A stretch of DNA of 64,000 nt. It comes from JAENWD01 sp963837165. GTDB taxonomy: Bacteria; Acidobacteriota; Vicinamibacteria; Vicinamibacterales; JAENWD01. Each line of letters opens with the position of its first letter. Position 1 is the stretch's first letter. The notes under the pieces were generated by a model. It was not told where the DNA came from, ran no database searches, and was given only the letters and a program-made list of their open reading frames with translations. Positions 54,839 through 63,599 of this stretch are shown here, one piece after another. The stretch lies in NCBI GenBank assembly GCA_963837165.1, contig CAWIMD010000002.1, positions 620,001 to 684,000 of the forward strand, in the 5' to 3' direction. The position numbers and the translations under genes were made by a program.

Positions 54839-55990
54839 CTACCCCAGCAGGAGCGTCCGGGGGACGTCCGTCAGGAGCACCGGGCCCGACGCCGTGACGA
54901 GCACGTCATCCTCGATGCGTACACCGCCCCGGCCCGGCACGTAGACCCCGGGCTCGACGGTGAACACCATGCCAGGCACCAGCGCCCCGGGCAGGTCGAC
55001 GACGCCGGCTCCGGCCGGCCTGGCCGACTCGGGCCGGAACGGCCCGACCCGCGGCGCTTCGTGCACCTCCAGCCCCAGACCGTGGCCCGTTCCGTGCGAG
55101 AACCGATCACCGAGTCCGCGGGCTTCCAGCTGTTCACGCGCCGCCCGATCGATCTCGTGCAGCGCCCGGCCCGGGACGGCGGCCCGAATTGCCGCCTGCT
55201 GGGCCTCGAGGACGGCGGCATGCCAGCCTCGGGCATCCGCACCGGGATCCCCGAATGCCACGGTCCGGGTCAAATCGACGCAGTATCCGCTGTAGACGCC
55301 GCCGAAGTCCAGCACCACCAGCTCCGCCGGCGCAATCGTCCGCTCCGAGGCCCGCCCGTGCGGCAGCGCCGCCCGAGGTCCGGAAGCCACAATGGTATCA
55401 AATGCCGTCCGGCTGAAGCCCGACCGCCGGAGCCCGGCCTCTATCCCGAGGGCCACGTCGCATTCCCGCTGTCCGGGCCGCAAATCCGCCAGCACGCCCT
55501 GCGCAACGGCCGAGAGCCGGGCCCCGGCCTCGCGCAGCACGTCCAGTTCCCATCCATCCTTGACGATCCGGCCAGCCTCGACCAGATCGGTCACCGGCCG
55601 CAGCCCCGAGGCCGGCCATGACATGGCCTGGAGGGTGTCCGCCAGCCAGCGGTGCCGCGACACGCTGACGTGGACGGCCTCGAAACCCACCGGGGGCGGC
55701 GCGTTCGCGATGAGCCCGGCCAGCGTCTCGTCGTAGGTCTGCGCCACGGGGACGAACTCGATGGCGCCGCCGGGGGCCGCCAGCGCATCGGCGTGCTCGC
55801 GGTAGCGGCCGTCGGTGACGAGCAGCACCCGGCGGGGCTCGACGAGGGCTGCCGCCGTCGAGCCCTCGAACCCGGTCAGCCAGGCCACGTTCGGCACCGA
55901 GGTGACCAGGAACCGCTCGAGCTCCAGGCCGGCCATGAGCGCCCGGATCCGCTCATGCCGGCTGACGAGGATCTCAGGAGGCAGCGACAC
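54839..55990 (-). CDS. pepP: M24 metallopeptidase (Xaa-Pro aminopeptidase type)
   Basis: A 383-residue creatinase/aminopeptidase P-fold protein. N-terminal creatinase-like domain: VPNVAWLTGFEGSTAAALVE. Catalytic pita-bread domain: LVVLDFGGVYSGYCVDLTRT (two Asp), FSHGTGHGLGLEVHEAPRVG (His), GMVFTVEPGVYVPGRGGVRI (Glu) and GVRIEDDVLV (Glu) supply the five metal ligands. It removes an N-terminal residue before proline. Start GTG 55990 overlaps the TPR gene by 17 bp. The assignment to PepP/PepQ is by family. Confidence 0.9.
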   Translation of the reverse strand: MSLPPEILVSRHERIRALMAGLELERFLVTSVPNVAWLTGFEGSTAAALVEPRRVLLVTDGRYREHADALAAPGGAIEFVPVAQTYDETLAGLIANAPPPVGFEAVHVSVSRHRWLADTLQAMSWPASGLRPVTDLVEAGRIVKDGWELDVLREAGARLSAVAQGVLADLRPGQRECDVALGIEAGLRRSGFSRTAFDTIVASGPRAALPHGRASERTIAPAELVVLDFGGVYSGYCVDLTRTVAFGDPGADARGWHAAVLEAQQAAIRAAVPGRALHEIDRAAREQLEARGLGDRFSHGTGHGLGLEVHEAPRVGPFRPESARPAGAGVVDLPGALVPGMVFTVEPGVYVPGRGGVRIEDDVLVTASGPVLLTDVPRTLLLG

Positions 55991-56573
55991 GCGCGGGATC
56001 GTCCCGAGCCAGATTGGGGGACGACGAGGTCCGCCGGGCGCGGTCGGCGAGGACCGCCTCGAGAAAGCCGCGAAGGTGCGCCAGCAGAAGCTCGTCCTGG
56101 CTGGCGGCCGGCACGGACTCGACCGCGGCCGTGGACGGCCCGCGCCCGACGACGACGGCCGGCGCAGGCAGGCTCCGCTCGAGGTCGGCGACGGCCCGCT
56201 CCAGGTCCGGATCGCCGCCGGCCAGGCCGAGCGCCAGCCGGTACGCCGCGAGGGCGGCGTCCAGGTCACCACGGCGCTGGTGGATCTCGGCGACGTCGCG
56301 CAGCGCCACGAGGTGCTGGGGCGCGCTGCCCAGGACGGTGCTGAGCTCGAGGTACGCCTGTTCGAGGTCGCCGGTCTCGAGCAGCGCGCGGCCGAGCGTG
56401 GCGCGCGCGGAGATGTATTCGGGGTGCAGCGCAAGGCCGGCCTGACAGACGGCGATGGCCTCCTCATGGCGGCCGGCGCGGCGCAGCTCCTCGGCGAGCG
56501 GCGCAAACGCCAGCGACGCCGGGTCCTGCTGGACCCGGCGTCGGAGGCCGGTGATGCGTGGGCTGTCCGCCAC
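55974..56573 (-). CDS. Tetratricopeptide-repeat protein
   Basis: A 199-residue cytoplasmic protein. ASLAFAPLAEELRRAGRHEE, AIAVCQAGLALHPEYISARA, TLGRALLETGDLEQAYLELS, VALRDVAEIHQRRGDLDAAL and AAYRLALGLAGGDPDLERAV are TPR-like helix pairs. The rest, about 60 residues, ends with a helical segment (ELLLAHLRGFLEAVLADRAR). The role is unknown. Start GTG 56573. It precedes the M24 peptidase. Confidence 0.7.
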   Translation of the reverse strand: MADSPRITGLRRRVQQDPASLAFAPLAEELRRAGRHEEAIAVCQAGLALHPEYISARATLGRALLETGDLEQAYLELSTVLGSAPQHLVALRDVAEIHQRRGDLDAALAAYRLALGLAGGDPDLERAVADLERSLPAPAVVVGRGPSTAAVESVPAASQDELLLAHLRGFLEAVLADRARRTSSSPNLARDDPARVAAS

Positions 56574-56592
56574 GGGGACAGTGTAGTGCAGC

Positions 56593-57864
56593 CTACGGCG
56601 CGGGATCGGTGACCTGCACCTGCTTGGTCGTGGTCGCCGTCCGATCCTTGCTGTCCTTGACGGTCAGCGTAACCGTGTAGTTGCCTGCCGTGGTGAACGT
56701 GTGCGACTTCGTCGCCGACGACGTCGTCACCGGCGCCGAGCCGTCGCCGAAGTCCCATCTGTAGCTGACGATCGGATCCGCGCTGGTCGAGGTCGTCGCG
56801 TTGAAGCTGACGGAGGAACCCGTCAGGGGCGCCGACGGCGACACCGTGAAGGCGGCCGCGAGCCCGCCCGGGCTGGTGCTGCCGACGGTGACGGCCTGCG
56901 TCGCCGTGCCTTTGTTGCCCGCGTCGTCGGTGACCGTGAGCGTCACGTTGTAGGTGCCGGGCGTGTCGTACTTCTTGGTGACGATCATGCCCGTGCCCGA
57001 GCGATCGGTGCCGAACTGCCACTCGTAGCTCACGATGACGCGCGGCGTCGCCGCCGTGGAGCCGCTGCCGTTGAAGACGATCTCCTCGCCGATGCCCGGC
57101 GCAGCCGGCGAGAACACGATGCTGGCTTGCGGGTCGTCCGACGCGCCGACGGCCACGGACTTGGACCGCGTGCCGACGTTGCCCCCGTTGTCGGTCACGG
57201 TCAGGCGGACCGAGAACGTCCCGGCGTCGCGGTACTGGTGCGACGCCGAGCGGCCCGTGCCGCTGCTGCCGTCGCCGAAGTCCCACGCGTACGACACGAG
57301 CTTGCTGTCGAACTTGGGGTCCGACGCGTCGAACAGCACCGTCTCGAGCTGTGCCGGCGACTCGGGCGAGATGGTGAAGTCCGGCACGTCGATGACTCCG
57401 CCGCCCACCGTGCCGGTCGGCACCAGGCGGATGTCCACGACGCGCGGCACGTCGCCGCGGGCGTCGCTGGTGAGCGGCGTCACGAGAATGCTGACGACGG
57501 TCTGGTGCTCGATGTTGTCGATCGGCTGGGGCGCGGTATAGACGACCGAGGCGCGTCCGTCTCCGCCCGTCGCGATGTTCTTCTGCGACAGTTGCCCGAA
57601 GTCGGTGATCACGCTGTTGACCGAGATCTCGGTGCGCAGCGACAGGTTCCTGAGCGGCTGCCCGTTGGCGTCGCGGGCCAGGATCGTGATGACCGAGGTG
57701 CTGTGGCCGTCCTGCGACAGGATGTCCGGGCTGGCCGTGAGCGTCAGCGACGTGCCGAACTCGGACGGGCCCGTCTCCTGGGGCGGCTCGGTCTTCTTGG
57801 TGGTGCAGGCCGCCGCCAGCAGCGCGACCGCAATCAGGAGCTTCGAACGGGAAATGACAGCCAT
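56593..57864 (-). CDS. Lipoprotein with an Ig-like region and three PKD domains
   Basis: A 423-residue lipoprotein (KLLIAVALLAAACTTKK, lipobox before Cys20). Residues about 35-140 resemble a bacterial Ig-like (Big_1) domain: LTASPDILSQDGHSTSVITI. Three PKD domains follow, marked by SYAWDFGDGSSGTGRSASHQ, SYEWQFGTDRSGTGMIVTKK and SYRWDFGDGSAPVTTSSATK. PKD domains often mediate adhesion. It ends the leftward pil run, so it may be a surface partner of the pilus, though its gene lies after pilQ and another lipoprotein. Confidence 0.85.
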   Translation of the reverse strand: MAVISRSKLLIAVALLAAACTTKKTEPPQETGPSEFGTSLTLTASPDILSQDGHSTSVITILARDANGQPLRNLSLRTEISVNSVITDFGQLSQKNIATGGDGRASVVYTAPQPIDNIEHQTVVSILVTPLTSDARGDVPRVVDIRLVPTGTVGGGVIDVPDFTISPESPAQLETVLFDASDPKFDSKLVSYAWDFGDGSSGTGRSASHQYRDAGTFSVRLTVTDNGGNVGTRSKSVAVGASDDPQASIVFSPAAPGIGEEIVFNGSGSTAATPRVIVSYEWQFGTDRSGTGMIVTKKYDTPGTYNVTLTVTDDAGNKGTATQAVTVGSTSPGGLAAAFTVSPSAPLTGSSVSFNATTSTSADPIVSYRWDFGDGSAPVTTSSATKSHTFTTAGNYTVTLTVKDSKDRTATTTKQVQVTDPAP

Positions 57865-57897
57865 GGGAGTCTCTCGCCTGTCCTCTCGGGCCCGGCC

Positions 57898-58506
57898 CTA
57901 CTGTGGATCGCCCCAGTCGGCGAAGTTGACGCTGATCGATCCGGTCACCGTGACGTCGTTGCCGGTCTGGTCCTTGCCGTAGAACGTCACGTCGGCAATC
58001 GTCGAGATCACGCTCGAGCCGCCCGCGCCGCGGAGGTTCGCGAGCGGCGGCTCGGACTTGGCCTGCACGCGGACCAGCACGAACACCAGCGTGCCGCCGG
58101 TGTCGCTGATGGTCGAGGTACCGGCACCGTCGAACGCGTACGGCACGTCCACGCCGGGCGTGTTGCGGCCGTCGGTGCGCCGGTACGACACGTGATACCG
58201 CGTGATCGTGATGAAGTTGTTCTGCGTCGGCGCCGCCGTGGCGCCGCTCGGCCCGATGTTCTTCAGCCCGAGGCTGAAGGAGGCCTGGCCGAGGTCCTCG
58301 TAGATCGTGCCCTTGGTGATCACGTCGGACGCCAGCACGGGCGTGAACTCCGCGTCGTTGTTGCCCTGCGCGGCGTCGATGCCGTCGACGATCAGGTACG
58401 ACGAGGAGCGGCCCTGGCGCACCGTGTCGCTGCAGCCCAGGGTGGCGAGCGCCAGCACCGGTGCGACGGCGAGCGCGGCGAATCTGCGGATGGTGATGGT
58501 GAACAT
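57898..58506 (-). CDS. Uncharacterised lipoprotein next to pilQ
   Basis: A 202-residue lipoprotein: RRFAALAVAPVLALATLGCS has the lipobox ATLGC. The mature part is predicted beta-rich, with SSSYLIVDGIDAAQGNNDAE, NFITITRYHVSYRRTDGRNT, VFVLVRVQAKSEPPLANLRG and a final VTVTGSISVNFADWGDP. No named domain. Gene starts 18 bp after pilQ, and the PKD lipoprotein follows 33 bp later; probably co-transcribed with the pilus genes. Confidence 0.65.
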   Translation of the reverse strand: MFTITIRRFAALAVAPVLALATLGCSDTVRQGRSSSYLIVDGIDAAQGNNDAEFTPVLASDVITKGTIYEDLGQASFSLGLKNIGPSGATAAPTQNNFITITRYHVSYRRTDGRNTPGVDVPYAFDGAGTSTISDTGGTLVFVLVRVQAKSEPPLANLRGAGGSSVISTIADVTFYGKDQTGNDVTVTGSISVNFADWGDPQ

Positions 58507-58524
58507 GGCCTGGTCCCGTCCCCG

Positions 58525-60732
58525 CTAGCTCTTGAGAATCCTTGGCGTGATGAAGATCAGCAGCTCGTTGTTCTGGTTGTTCGTCAGGTCGTCCTTGAAC
58601 AGCCAGCCGAGCAGCGGAATCTTGTGGAGCGCCGGCGTCCGGCCCTCCCGCGACTCCTGGGAGCTGAAGTAGATCCCGCCAATCACCGTCGTCTGCCCGT
58701 CGCCGATGAGGACGGTCGTGTTCGCCCGCTGTGTGTCGATCGGCGGGATGCCGTTGACGCTCCGGCCGAAGTCGGCCTGGGCGTTCTCGAGGTTGATCTT
58801 CATGATCACGGTGTTGGCCGCCGTGATTTGCGGCGTGACCGTCAGCTTCAGCGCCGCGTCCTTGAAGGTGACCGTGACGGTGTTGTTCGCCACGACCTGA
58901 ATCGGGATCTGCGTGCCCTGCGTGATCTCGGCCTCGACGTTGTTCTGCGTCGAGACGCGCGGCGTCGAGATCACCGAGAGCTTGCCCTGCTGCTCGAGCG
59001 CGCTCAGCGCGACGTCGAGGTCGAAGGCCCCGTTGATGGTGCCGAGCGCCAGCCCGAGCGCCGACGTGGCGCCCTGCACGCCGAGGTTCACCGCGTTGGA
59101 AGCGCTGCTGCCCGCCGACCCGCCCTGCACCGCGCCGGTCCGGCCGTTCATCAGGACGCTGTTCGGGAACGCGAGCGGCGTGGTGTTGCCCAGCCGCTGC
59201 GACATCTCGCCGCCCAGGCCCAGCTTGGCGCCGACCTCGCGGCGGAACGACTTGTTGGTGATGACGATCCGCGCCTCGATCTCGACCTGCGGCTGCGGCT
59301 TGTCGAGCTCCGCGATGAGGTCCGCCGCCTTGTCGAGCGCGGGCTGCAGGTCGGAGATGATGAGCGTGTTCGACCGCGGGTCCACTTCCACCGTCCCCCG
59401 CTGGGTCAGCGCGCTCTTCAGGAGCAGGGGCTTGATCGTGTCCGCCGACGCGTAGCTGAGGGTCATCGTCAGCAGCTTCAGCTCGCCGGCGAGCGCCTGC
59501 TGTTCGGCGAGCTGCCGGCGCTGCTTCTCCTCGTCGGCCAGGACGTTGAGCGGGGCGACACGGACGATCGTGCCGTCCACCGAGTACCCGAGCTTGTTGG
59601 CGCGCAGGATGATGTCCAGCGCCTGGTCCCAGGGCACGTCGCGCAGGGAGACGTCCACGGTGCCCTGCACGGCCGGGTCGATCACGATGTTCAGGCCGCT
59701 GATCTCCGCAAACGTCCGCAGGACCGCCCGCAGATCGGCGCCCTGGAAGTCGAGGCTGATCGGATGGCCGGTGTACTGCTTGCCCTGCGAGCCGGCCGCC
59801 GACGCCGGCGGCGCCATGGCGGGCGCCGCAGGCCTGGGCGCGGCGGCCGGGGCGGCCTGCGCCGGCGCGGGAGCCGGCATGGGGTCGGCCACCGCGACGG
59901 CCGCCGGCGCCTCGGTGACTGGGGCCGGCGCCTCCGCCACGTGAGCCGCGGCCGCGGGCGCCGCCGCCTCGGAGAACGTGACCCACAGCTCACGGCCGTC
60001 GGCCGTCGAGTGCAGCTCGTGGGCCGCCGGGTGCGTCAGGTCGATCACGACGCGTGTGACGAGCGGGTCGCGGCTGTTCAGGGCCACCCGCACGCGGTCC
60101 ACGGCGCCCGCGTTCACCAATGTCACCGGCGCCGCGCTGGCCCCGACGCCCGGGAAGTCCAGGTAGAGGCGGCGGTTGCCCGCCGATTCGACGCGGCTCG
60201 CCGACAGCCGGCCGTTGCCGGCCAGCACGATCGCCGTGCGTCCCGCCGAGACGTCCGTCCGCACCGACCGCAGCTCGGTCGCCGTGGTATCGGCCGTGCG
60301 CGCCGCCGTGGTCCCGGCGCCGCCTGCGAGCGCGGCATCCGCGTCGAGCTCCACGACGATCAGGTTGCGCTGGCTGCGGACCCGGTGGCTGACGGGCTCG
60401 TCGAGCGACACGCGGACGCGAGTCACCTGCGAGCCGTCGTCGAGGCGGACGGGCTCGACCGAGACCGCCTTCACGGGGCTGCCGGCCAGCGGCGTGAAGC
60501 CGTTGGCGTAGCCGGCGGCCGACACGTTCCGGAGGTCCACGACGACCGTGAAGGGATCCGGCCGGGTCGACGCGTAGGCGACCGGCTCGCTGGCCTCGAT
60601 GAGGACCGAGGGTTGCGCGCCCGCGGTGGCCGTGATCGCCCGGAGCTGCGGCCCGGCGGCCGCGTCCAGGTGAGGCCCGCCGGCGAGCGCGGCCATGGCC
60701 GCGATGAGCAGGACAGTGCCAGAACGACGCAT
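58525..60732 (-). CDS. pilQ: Type IV pilus secretin PilQ
   Basis: A 735-residue outer-membrane secretin. The signal peptide RRSGTVLLIAAMAALAGG is followed by two AMIN-like peptidoglycan-binding regions (about 30-130 and 160-255), a Pro/Ala linker, an STN/secretin N-domain (ISLDFQGADLRAVLRTFAEI), N0-N1 domains (LTMTLSYASADTIKPLLLKS) and the secretin core with LSVISTPRVSTQNNVEAEIT and LLGWLFKDDLTNNQNNELLI near the end. Pili pass through this pore. It is 5 bp after pilP. Confidence 0.95.
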   Translation of the reverse strand: MRRSGTVLLIAAMAALAGGPHLDAAAGPQLRAITATAGAQPSVLIEASEPVAYASTRPDPFTVVVDLRNVSAAGYANGFTPLAGSPVKAVSVEPVRLDDGSQVTRVRVSLDEPVSHRVRSQRNLIVVELDADAALAGGAGTTAARTADTTATELRSVRTDVSAGRTAIVLAGNGRLSASRVESAGNRRLYLDFPGVGASAAPVTLVNAGAVDRVRVALNSRDPLVTRVVIDLTHPAAHELHSTADGRELWVTFSEAAAPAAAAHVAEAPAPVTEAPAAVAVADPMPAPAPAQAAPAAAPRPAAPAMAPPASAAGSQGKQYTGHPISLDFQGADLRAVLRTFAEISGLNIVIDPAVQGTVDVSLRDVPWDQALDIILRANKLGYSVDGTIVRVAPLNVLADEEKQRRQLAEQQALAGELKLLTMTLSYASADTIKPLLLKSALTQRGTVEVDPRSNTLIISDLQPALDKAADLIAELDKPQPQVEIEARIVITNKSFRREVGAKLGLGGEMSQRLGNTTPLAFPNSVLMNGRTGAVQGGSAGSSASNAVNLGVQGATSALGLALGTINGAFDLDVALSALEQQGKLSVISTPRVSTQNNVEAEITQGTQIPIQVVANNTVTVTFKDAALKLTVTPQITAANTVIMKINLENAQADFGRSVNGIPPIDTQRANTTVLIGDGQTTVIGGIYFSSQESREGRTPALHKIPLLGWLFKDDLTNNQNNELLIFITPRILKS

Positions 60733-60737
60733 GGGTC

Positions 60738-61223
60738 CTATTTCCCTTCCTCGTTGCCGTGCAGCATCTTGTGCACTTCCTTCTGCTTGACGAGCGACAA
60801 CGGGTCGCTGACGTCCTGCAGGATCACCAGCCCCTGGGCGGTGATCGCCTTGATCGTCCCGTCGAGCAGCCGATCGTCCGGCCGCACCAGGAACGTCTTG
60901 CCGTCGGGGCCCTTCACCATGGCGATGTAGCCGGTGCTCGTGGCCACGATGCCGCGCACCGACAGCTCGTCGACGGCGAGTCCGGCCAGTCCGTCGCCGG
61001 CCTGGCTGCTCCCCCGCCGTTCCGAGCGGGTGAGCAGGCTCACGAACGGATCCCGCCGTCCGCCGGGCTCGTACGTGAAGGTGTCGACCGGCGCCGGAGC
61101 GGCCGGGGCCGTGGCCTGCGGCGACGGCGCAGCACCGGGCGGGGCCGGAGCCTGTGCCGCGGCCGTGCCGCCGAAGCCCGTCGCGAGCGCGGTCGCCAGA
61201 AGCGCGGAGAACATCGTTCGCAT
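60738..61223 (-). CDS. pilP: Pilus assembly protein PilP
   Basis: A 161-residue protein. Signal-like N-terminus (MFSALLATALATGFGGTAAA), Pro/Ala linker, then FTYEPGGRRDPFVSLLTR, LAVDELSVRGIVATSTGYIA, MVKGPDGKTFLVRPDDRLLD and QGLVILQDVSDPLSLVKQKE. This HR-like beta domain matches PilP, which binds PilQ and PilNO. No lipobox Cys is seen, unlike some PilP. Between pilO and pilQ. Confidence 0.92.
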   Translation of the reverse strand: MRTMFSALLATALATGFGGTAAAQAPAPPGAAPSPQATAPAAPAPVDTFTYEPGGRRDPFVSLLTRSERRGSSQAGDGLAGLAVDELSVRGIVATSTGYIAMVKGPDGKTFLVRPDDRLLDGTIKAITAQGLVILQDVSDPLSLVKQKEVHKMLHGNEEGK

Positions 61224-61227
61224 CGCG

Positions 61228-61848
61228 TCAGCTCGCCTTCTTCACCGGCGCTGCGGGGCGCCGCGCGGGCGCCTTGGCCTTCGGGGCCGGCGCCTGCACC
61301 AGGACGTACGTCGTGGCGACGCAGGTCGCGACCAGCGTGGAGCCCGGCTGCGGCTTGTCCTTGCCCTTGATCGTCACGTCGCTGACGTTGATGATCCGGG
61401 GGAACTTCGCCACCTGGTCGAAGAACAGCCCGAGGTTGTGGTACGTGCCGTCGAGCTCCAGGTGGATGGGCCACTCGGCGTGCGTCTGCTGCTGCACGAT
61501 GGGGGCGGGCTTGAATCCCCTGATCGTGAGGTTCGACTGGGTGGCCAGCGTCTGGAGGCGCCGCAGCAGCTCGCCGACGTCCTTCTCCTCGGGCAGGACG
61601 GTCTCGAGGCTCTCGAGGCGCACTGACAGGTCGGCCACCTGCGCGCGGAACTGCGGGAGCTGCCTCGCCGTCGCCACGCCCTTGGTGATCTCGGCCTTCA
61701 TGCCGTCGAGCGTCTTCTGCTGCGCCGCGAGCGTCTCCTGGATGCCCTGGACGTAGTACCAGTAGAAGCCGCCGACCGCGGCCACCGCGACGGCCAGGAA
61801 AATCCCGACCTGCACCTTCCACGGCAGCTTGTTCAACGCCAGTTCCAT
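61228..61848 (-). CDS. pilO: Pilus assembly protein PilO
   Basis: A 206-residue inner-membrane protein. One helix (VQVGIFLAVAVAAVGGFYWY), a coiled coil (QETLAAQQKTLDGMKAEITK), then a ferredoxin-like periplasmic domain with LPEEKDVGELLRRLQTLATQ, HLELDGTYHNLGLFFDQVAK and FPRIINVSDVTIKGKDKPQP. It pairs with PilN to join the cytoplasmic and outer parts. It starts 45 bp after pilN. Confidence 0.94.
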   Translation of the reverse strand: MELALNKLPWKVQVGIFLAVAVAAVGGFYWYYVQGIQETLAAQQKTLDGMKAEITKGVATARQLPQFRAQVADLSVRLESLETVLPEEKDVGELLRRLQTLATQSNLTIRGFKPAPIVQQQTHAEWPIHLELDGTYHNLGLFFDQVAKFPRIINVSDVTIKGKDKPQPGSTLVATCVATTYVLVQAPAPKAKAPARRPAAPVKKAS

Positions 61849-61893
61849 CGGTATGCCTATCTCGGGGCGACGGCCCCTTGCCTGGTCCGCCCC

Positions 61894-62508
61894 TCAGCGC
61901 CGCCGAACGCCATTCGACGCGGGTACCGGGTCGGCGCCCGGCAACGCGTAGGTCGCCTTCAGCGAGAACTTGATCAGCTCGCCGGCCGGCGGCGTGCCCG
62001 TCTCCACCTGGCTGTCGAGAATCTCGACCGGCCGGCGGAAGTACGGGCTCTTCTCGAGGTTCGCCACGAAGTCGGAGAGCGCCGTCAGCGTCGTGCATCG
62101 TCCGTCGATCGTCAGCTCGCTGCCGTCCTCCTTGAGCGACGTGAGCCAGAGCATTTCGGGCAGCGCCTTGCTCAACTCGTCGATCATGTGGACGGCCGAT
62201 GTCTGGCCCTTCCGGAGCTCCTCGATGAGCGCCACGCGCTGTTCGAGCTGCTTCTTCTGCTTGTCGAACGCCGCCACCTGGCCGAGGATCGACCGCAGGC
62301 GCGCCGTCTCGCGCTGCGCGCTCTCGGTGTCGGCGGCCAGCGCGGCCTGCTGCCGGTTGAGCGCCCACCACCACCAGCCGATCCCGAGTGCCGTCACCAC
62401 GAGGATGAGACTGCAGACGAGCGTGACCTTCTGGCCGATGTCGAACGGCACGGCGCCGCGGCGGCGCGGCTTTTCGCGTTCGCCGGCGATGAGGTTGATG
62501 CGGATCAT
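61894..62508 (-). CDS. pilN: Pilus assembly protein PilN
   Basis: A 204-residue inner-membrane protein. The start MIRINLIAGEREKPRRRGAV has the INL motif that binds PilM; then a helix (VTLVCSLILVVTALGIGWWW), a coiled coil and a ferredoxin-like domain with LPEMLWLTSLKEDGSELTID, FVANLEKSPYFRRPVEILDS. The cytoplasmic start and the single membrane helix match PilN. It overlaps pilM by 4 bp. Confidence 0.94.
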   Translation of the reverse strand: MIRINLIAGEREKPRRRGAVPFDIGQKVTLVCSLILVVTALGIGWWWWALNRQQAALAADTESAQRETARLRSILGQVAAFDKQKKQLEQRVALIEELRKGQTSAVHMIDELSKALPEMLWLTSLKEDGSELTIDGRCTTLTALSDFVANLEKSPYFRRPVEILDSQVETGTPPAGELIKFSLKATYALPGADPVPASNGVRRR

Positions 62509-63599
62509 CGGTCCCCCGCCCGCCTGAGCGCGAGGCCCACGGCCACGGCCACCGTCGGCGCGATCCCGGCGACGCCCTGGTCGCCCGCGCGCGCCCCGTC
62601 GACGGAGATTGCCTTGAACGGGTTCAGGTGCTCGACCGGCGCGTCGAACCGTTCCGCCAGCAGTTCGGCGAAGCCGTCCACCTGCGAGGCGCCGCCGCAG
62701 AGCAGGATGCGATCGATGTGGTCGGCGGCGGTGGTCGCCTTGAAGAAGTCGAACGTCTTCTGGATTTCGAGCAGCACCCCCTCGGTGACCGTCCGGAGCA
62801 CCGCGCGCACGTCCTCGGTGTGCACGCCGTCGATGGCGTGCCCCCGCTTGGCCTGCTCGGCCACGTCGAAGGCCAGCCCGAACTCCTTCTGGACCGCCTC
62901 GGTGTAGGCGTTGCCGCCCACGGTGATGTCGCGGGTGAAGAGCGACTGGTCGCCGGCCACCATGTTCACGTTGATGGCGGAGGCCCCGGCGTTCAGGAGC
63001 GCCGTGACGCCGGGCTCCAGGCCGTAGTTCGCCTCGAAGCAGTTCTGCACGGCGAAGGCGTCCACGTCCACGATGACCGGCGTGCGGCCGGCCTGGGCGA
63101 TGACCCCGGTGTAGTCGGCGATCTTCTCCTTCTTCGCCGCGACCAGCAGCACGTCCATCGTCTGCTTGCCCGACTCGGCGCCGTCGCCGTCCACCACCTG
63201 GTAGTCGAGGTTCACGTCCTGGATGTCGAAGGGAATGTACTGCTCGGCCTCCCAGTGGATCGACTCGGCCAGCTCGGTTTCGGTCATGACCGGCAGGGCG
63301 ATCTTCTTCACGATCACGGAGTTCCCCGAGAGCGAGGCGACCACGTCACCGGTCTTGAACCGCTTGGTCGCGAAGATCCGCCGGATCGCGTCGGCGACCG
63401 CCACCGCGTCGATGATCGCCCCGTCGACGATCGCGTCGGGAGGGATGGGCTCGGAGGCGTAGGCCGCCACCTTGAAGCCGGCTTTCCCCGCCGGCTTGAG
63501 CTCGATCGCTTTGACCGCGCTCGACCCGATGTCCAGACCCACGACGGGCCTGGGTTTCCGCAAGAACGAGAAGTCGATAGTCAAGGTCGTGTCGTCCAT
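62505..63599 (-). CDS. pilM: Pilus assembly protein PilM
   Basis: A 364-residue actin-like ATPase-fold protein. FLRKPRPVVGLDIGSSAVKA (phosphate 1), VVDVDAFAVQNCFEANYGLE, LLNAGASAINVNMVAGDQSL (phosphate 2), TRDITVGGNAYTEAVQKEFG and LCGGASQVDGFAELLAERFD (adenosine). It sits in the cytoplasm and binds PilN. First gene of the pilMNOPQ run; the leader is discussed at 63600-64000. Confidence 0.95.
   Translation of the reverse strand: MDDTTLTIDFSFLRKPRPVVGLDIGSSAVKAIELKPAGKAGFKVAAYASEPIPPDAIVDGAIIDAVAVADAIRRIFATKRFKTGDVVASLSGNSVIVKKIALPVMTETELAESIHWEAEQYIPFDIQDVNLDYQVVDGDGAESGKQTMDVLLVAAKKEKIADYTGVIAQAGRTPVIVDVDAFAVQNCFEANYGLEPGVTALLNAGASAINVNMVAGDQSLFTRDITVGGNAYTEAVQKEFGLAFDVAEQAKRGHAIDGVHTEDVRAVLRTVTEGVLLEIQKTFDFFKATTAADHIDRILLCGGASQVDGFAELLAERFDAPVEHLNPFKAISVDGARAGDQGVAGIAPTVAVAVGLALRRAGDR

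Noticed and set aside
54839..59986. A 1715-codon open frame on the minus strand
   Set aside because: Only its last 383 codons are a protein (the M24 peptidase). The rest is an open frame opposite or out of phase with pilQ and the lipoproteins, with Arg/Gly-rich, low-complexity sequence.
56701..60930. A 1409-codon open frame on the plus strand across pilP and pilQ
   Set aside because: Antisense shadow in GC-rich DNA; Arg/Asp/His-rich with no domain or ribosome site.
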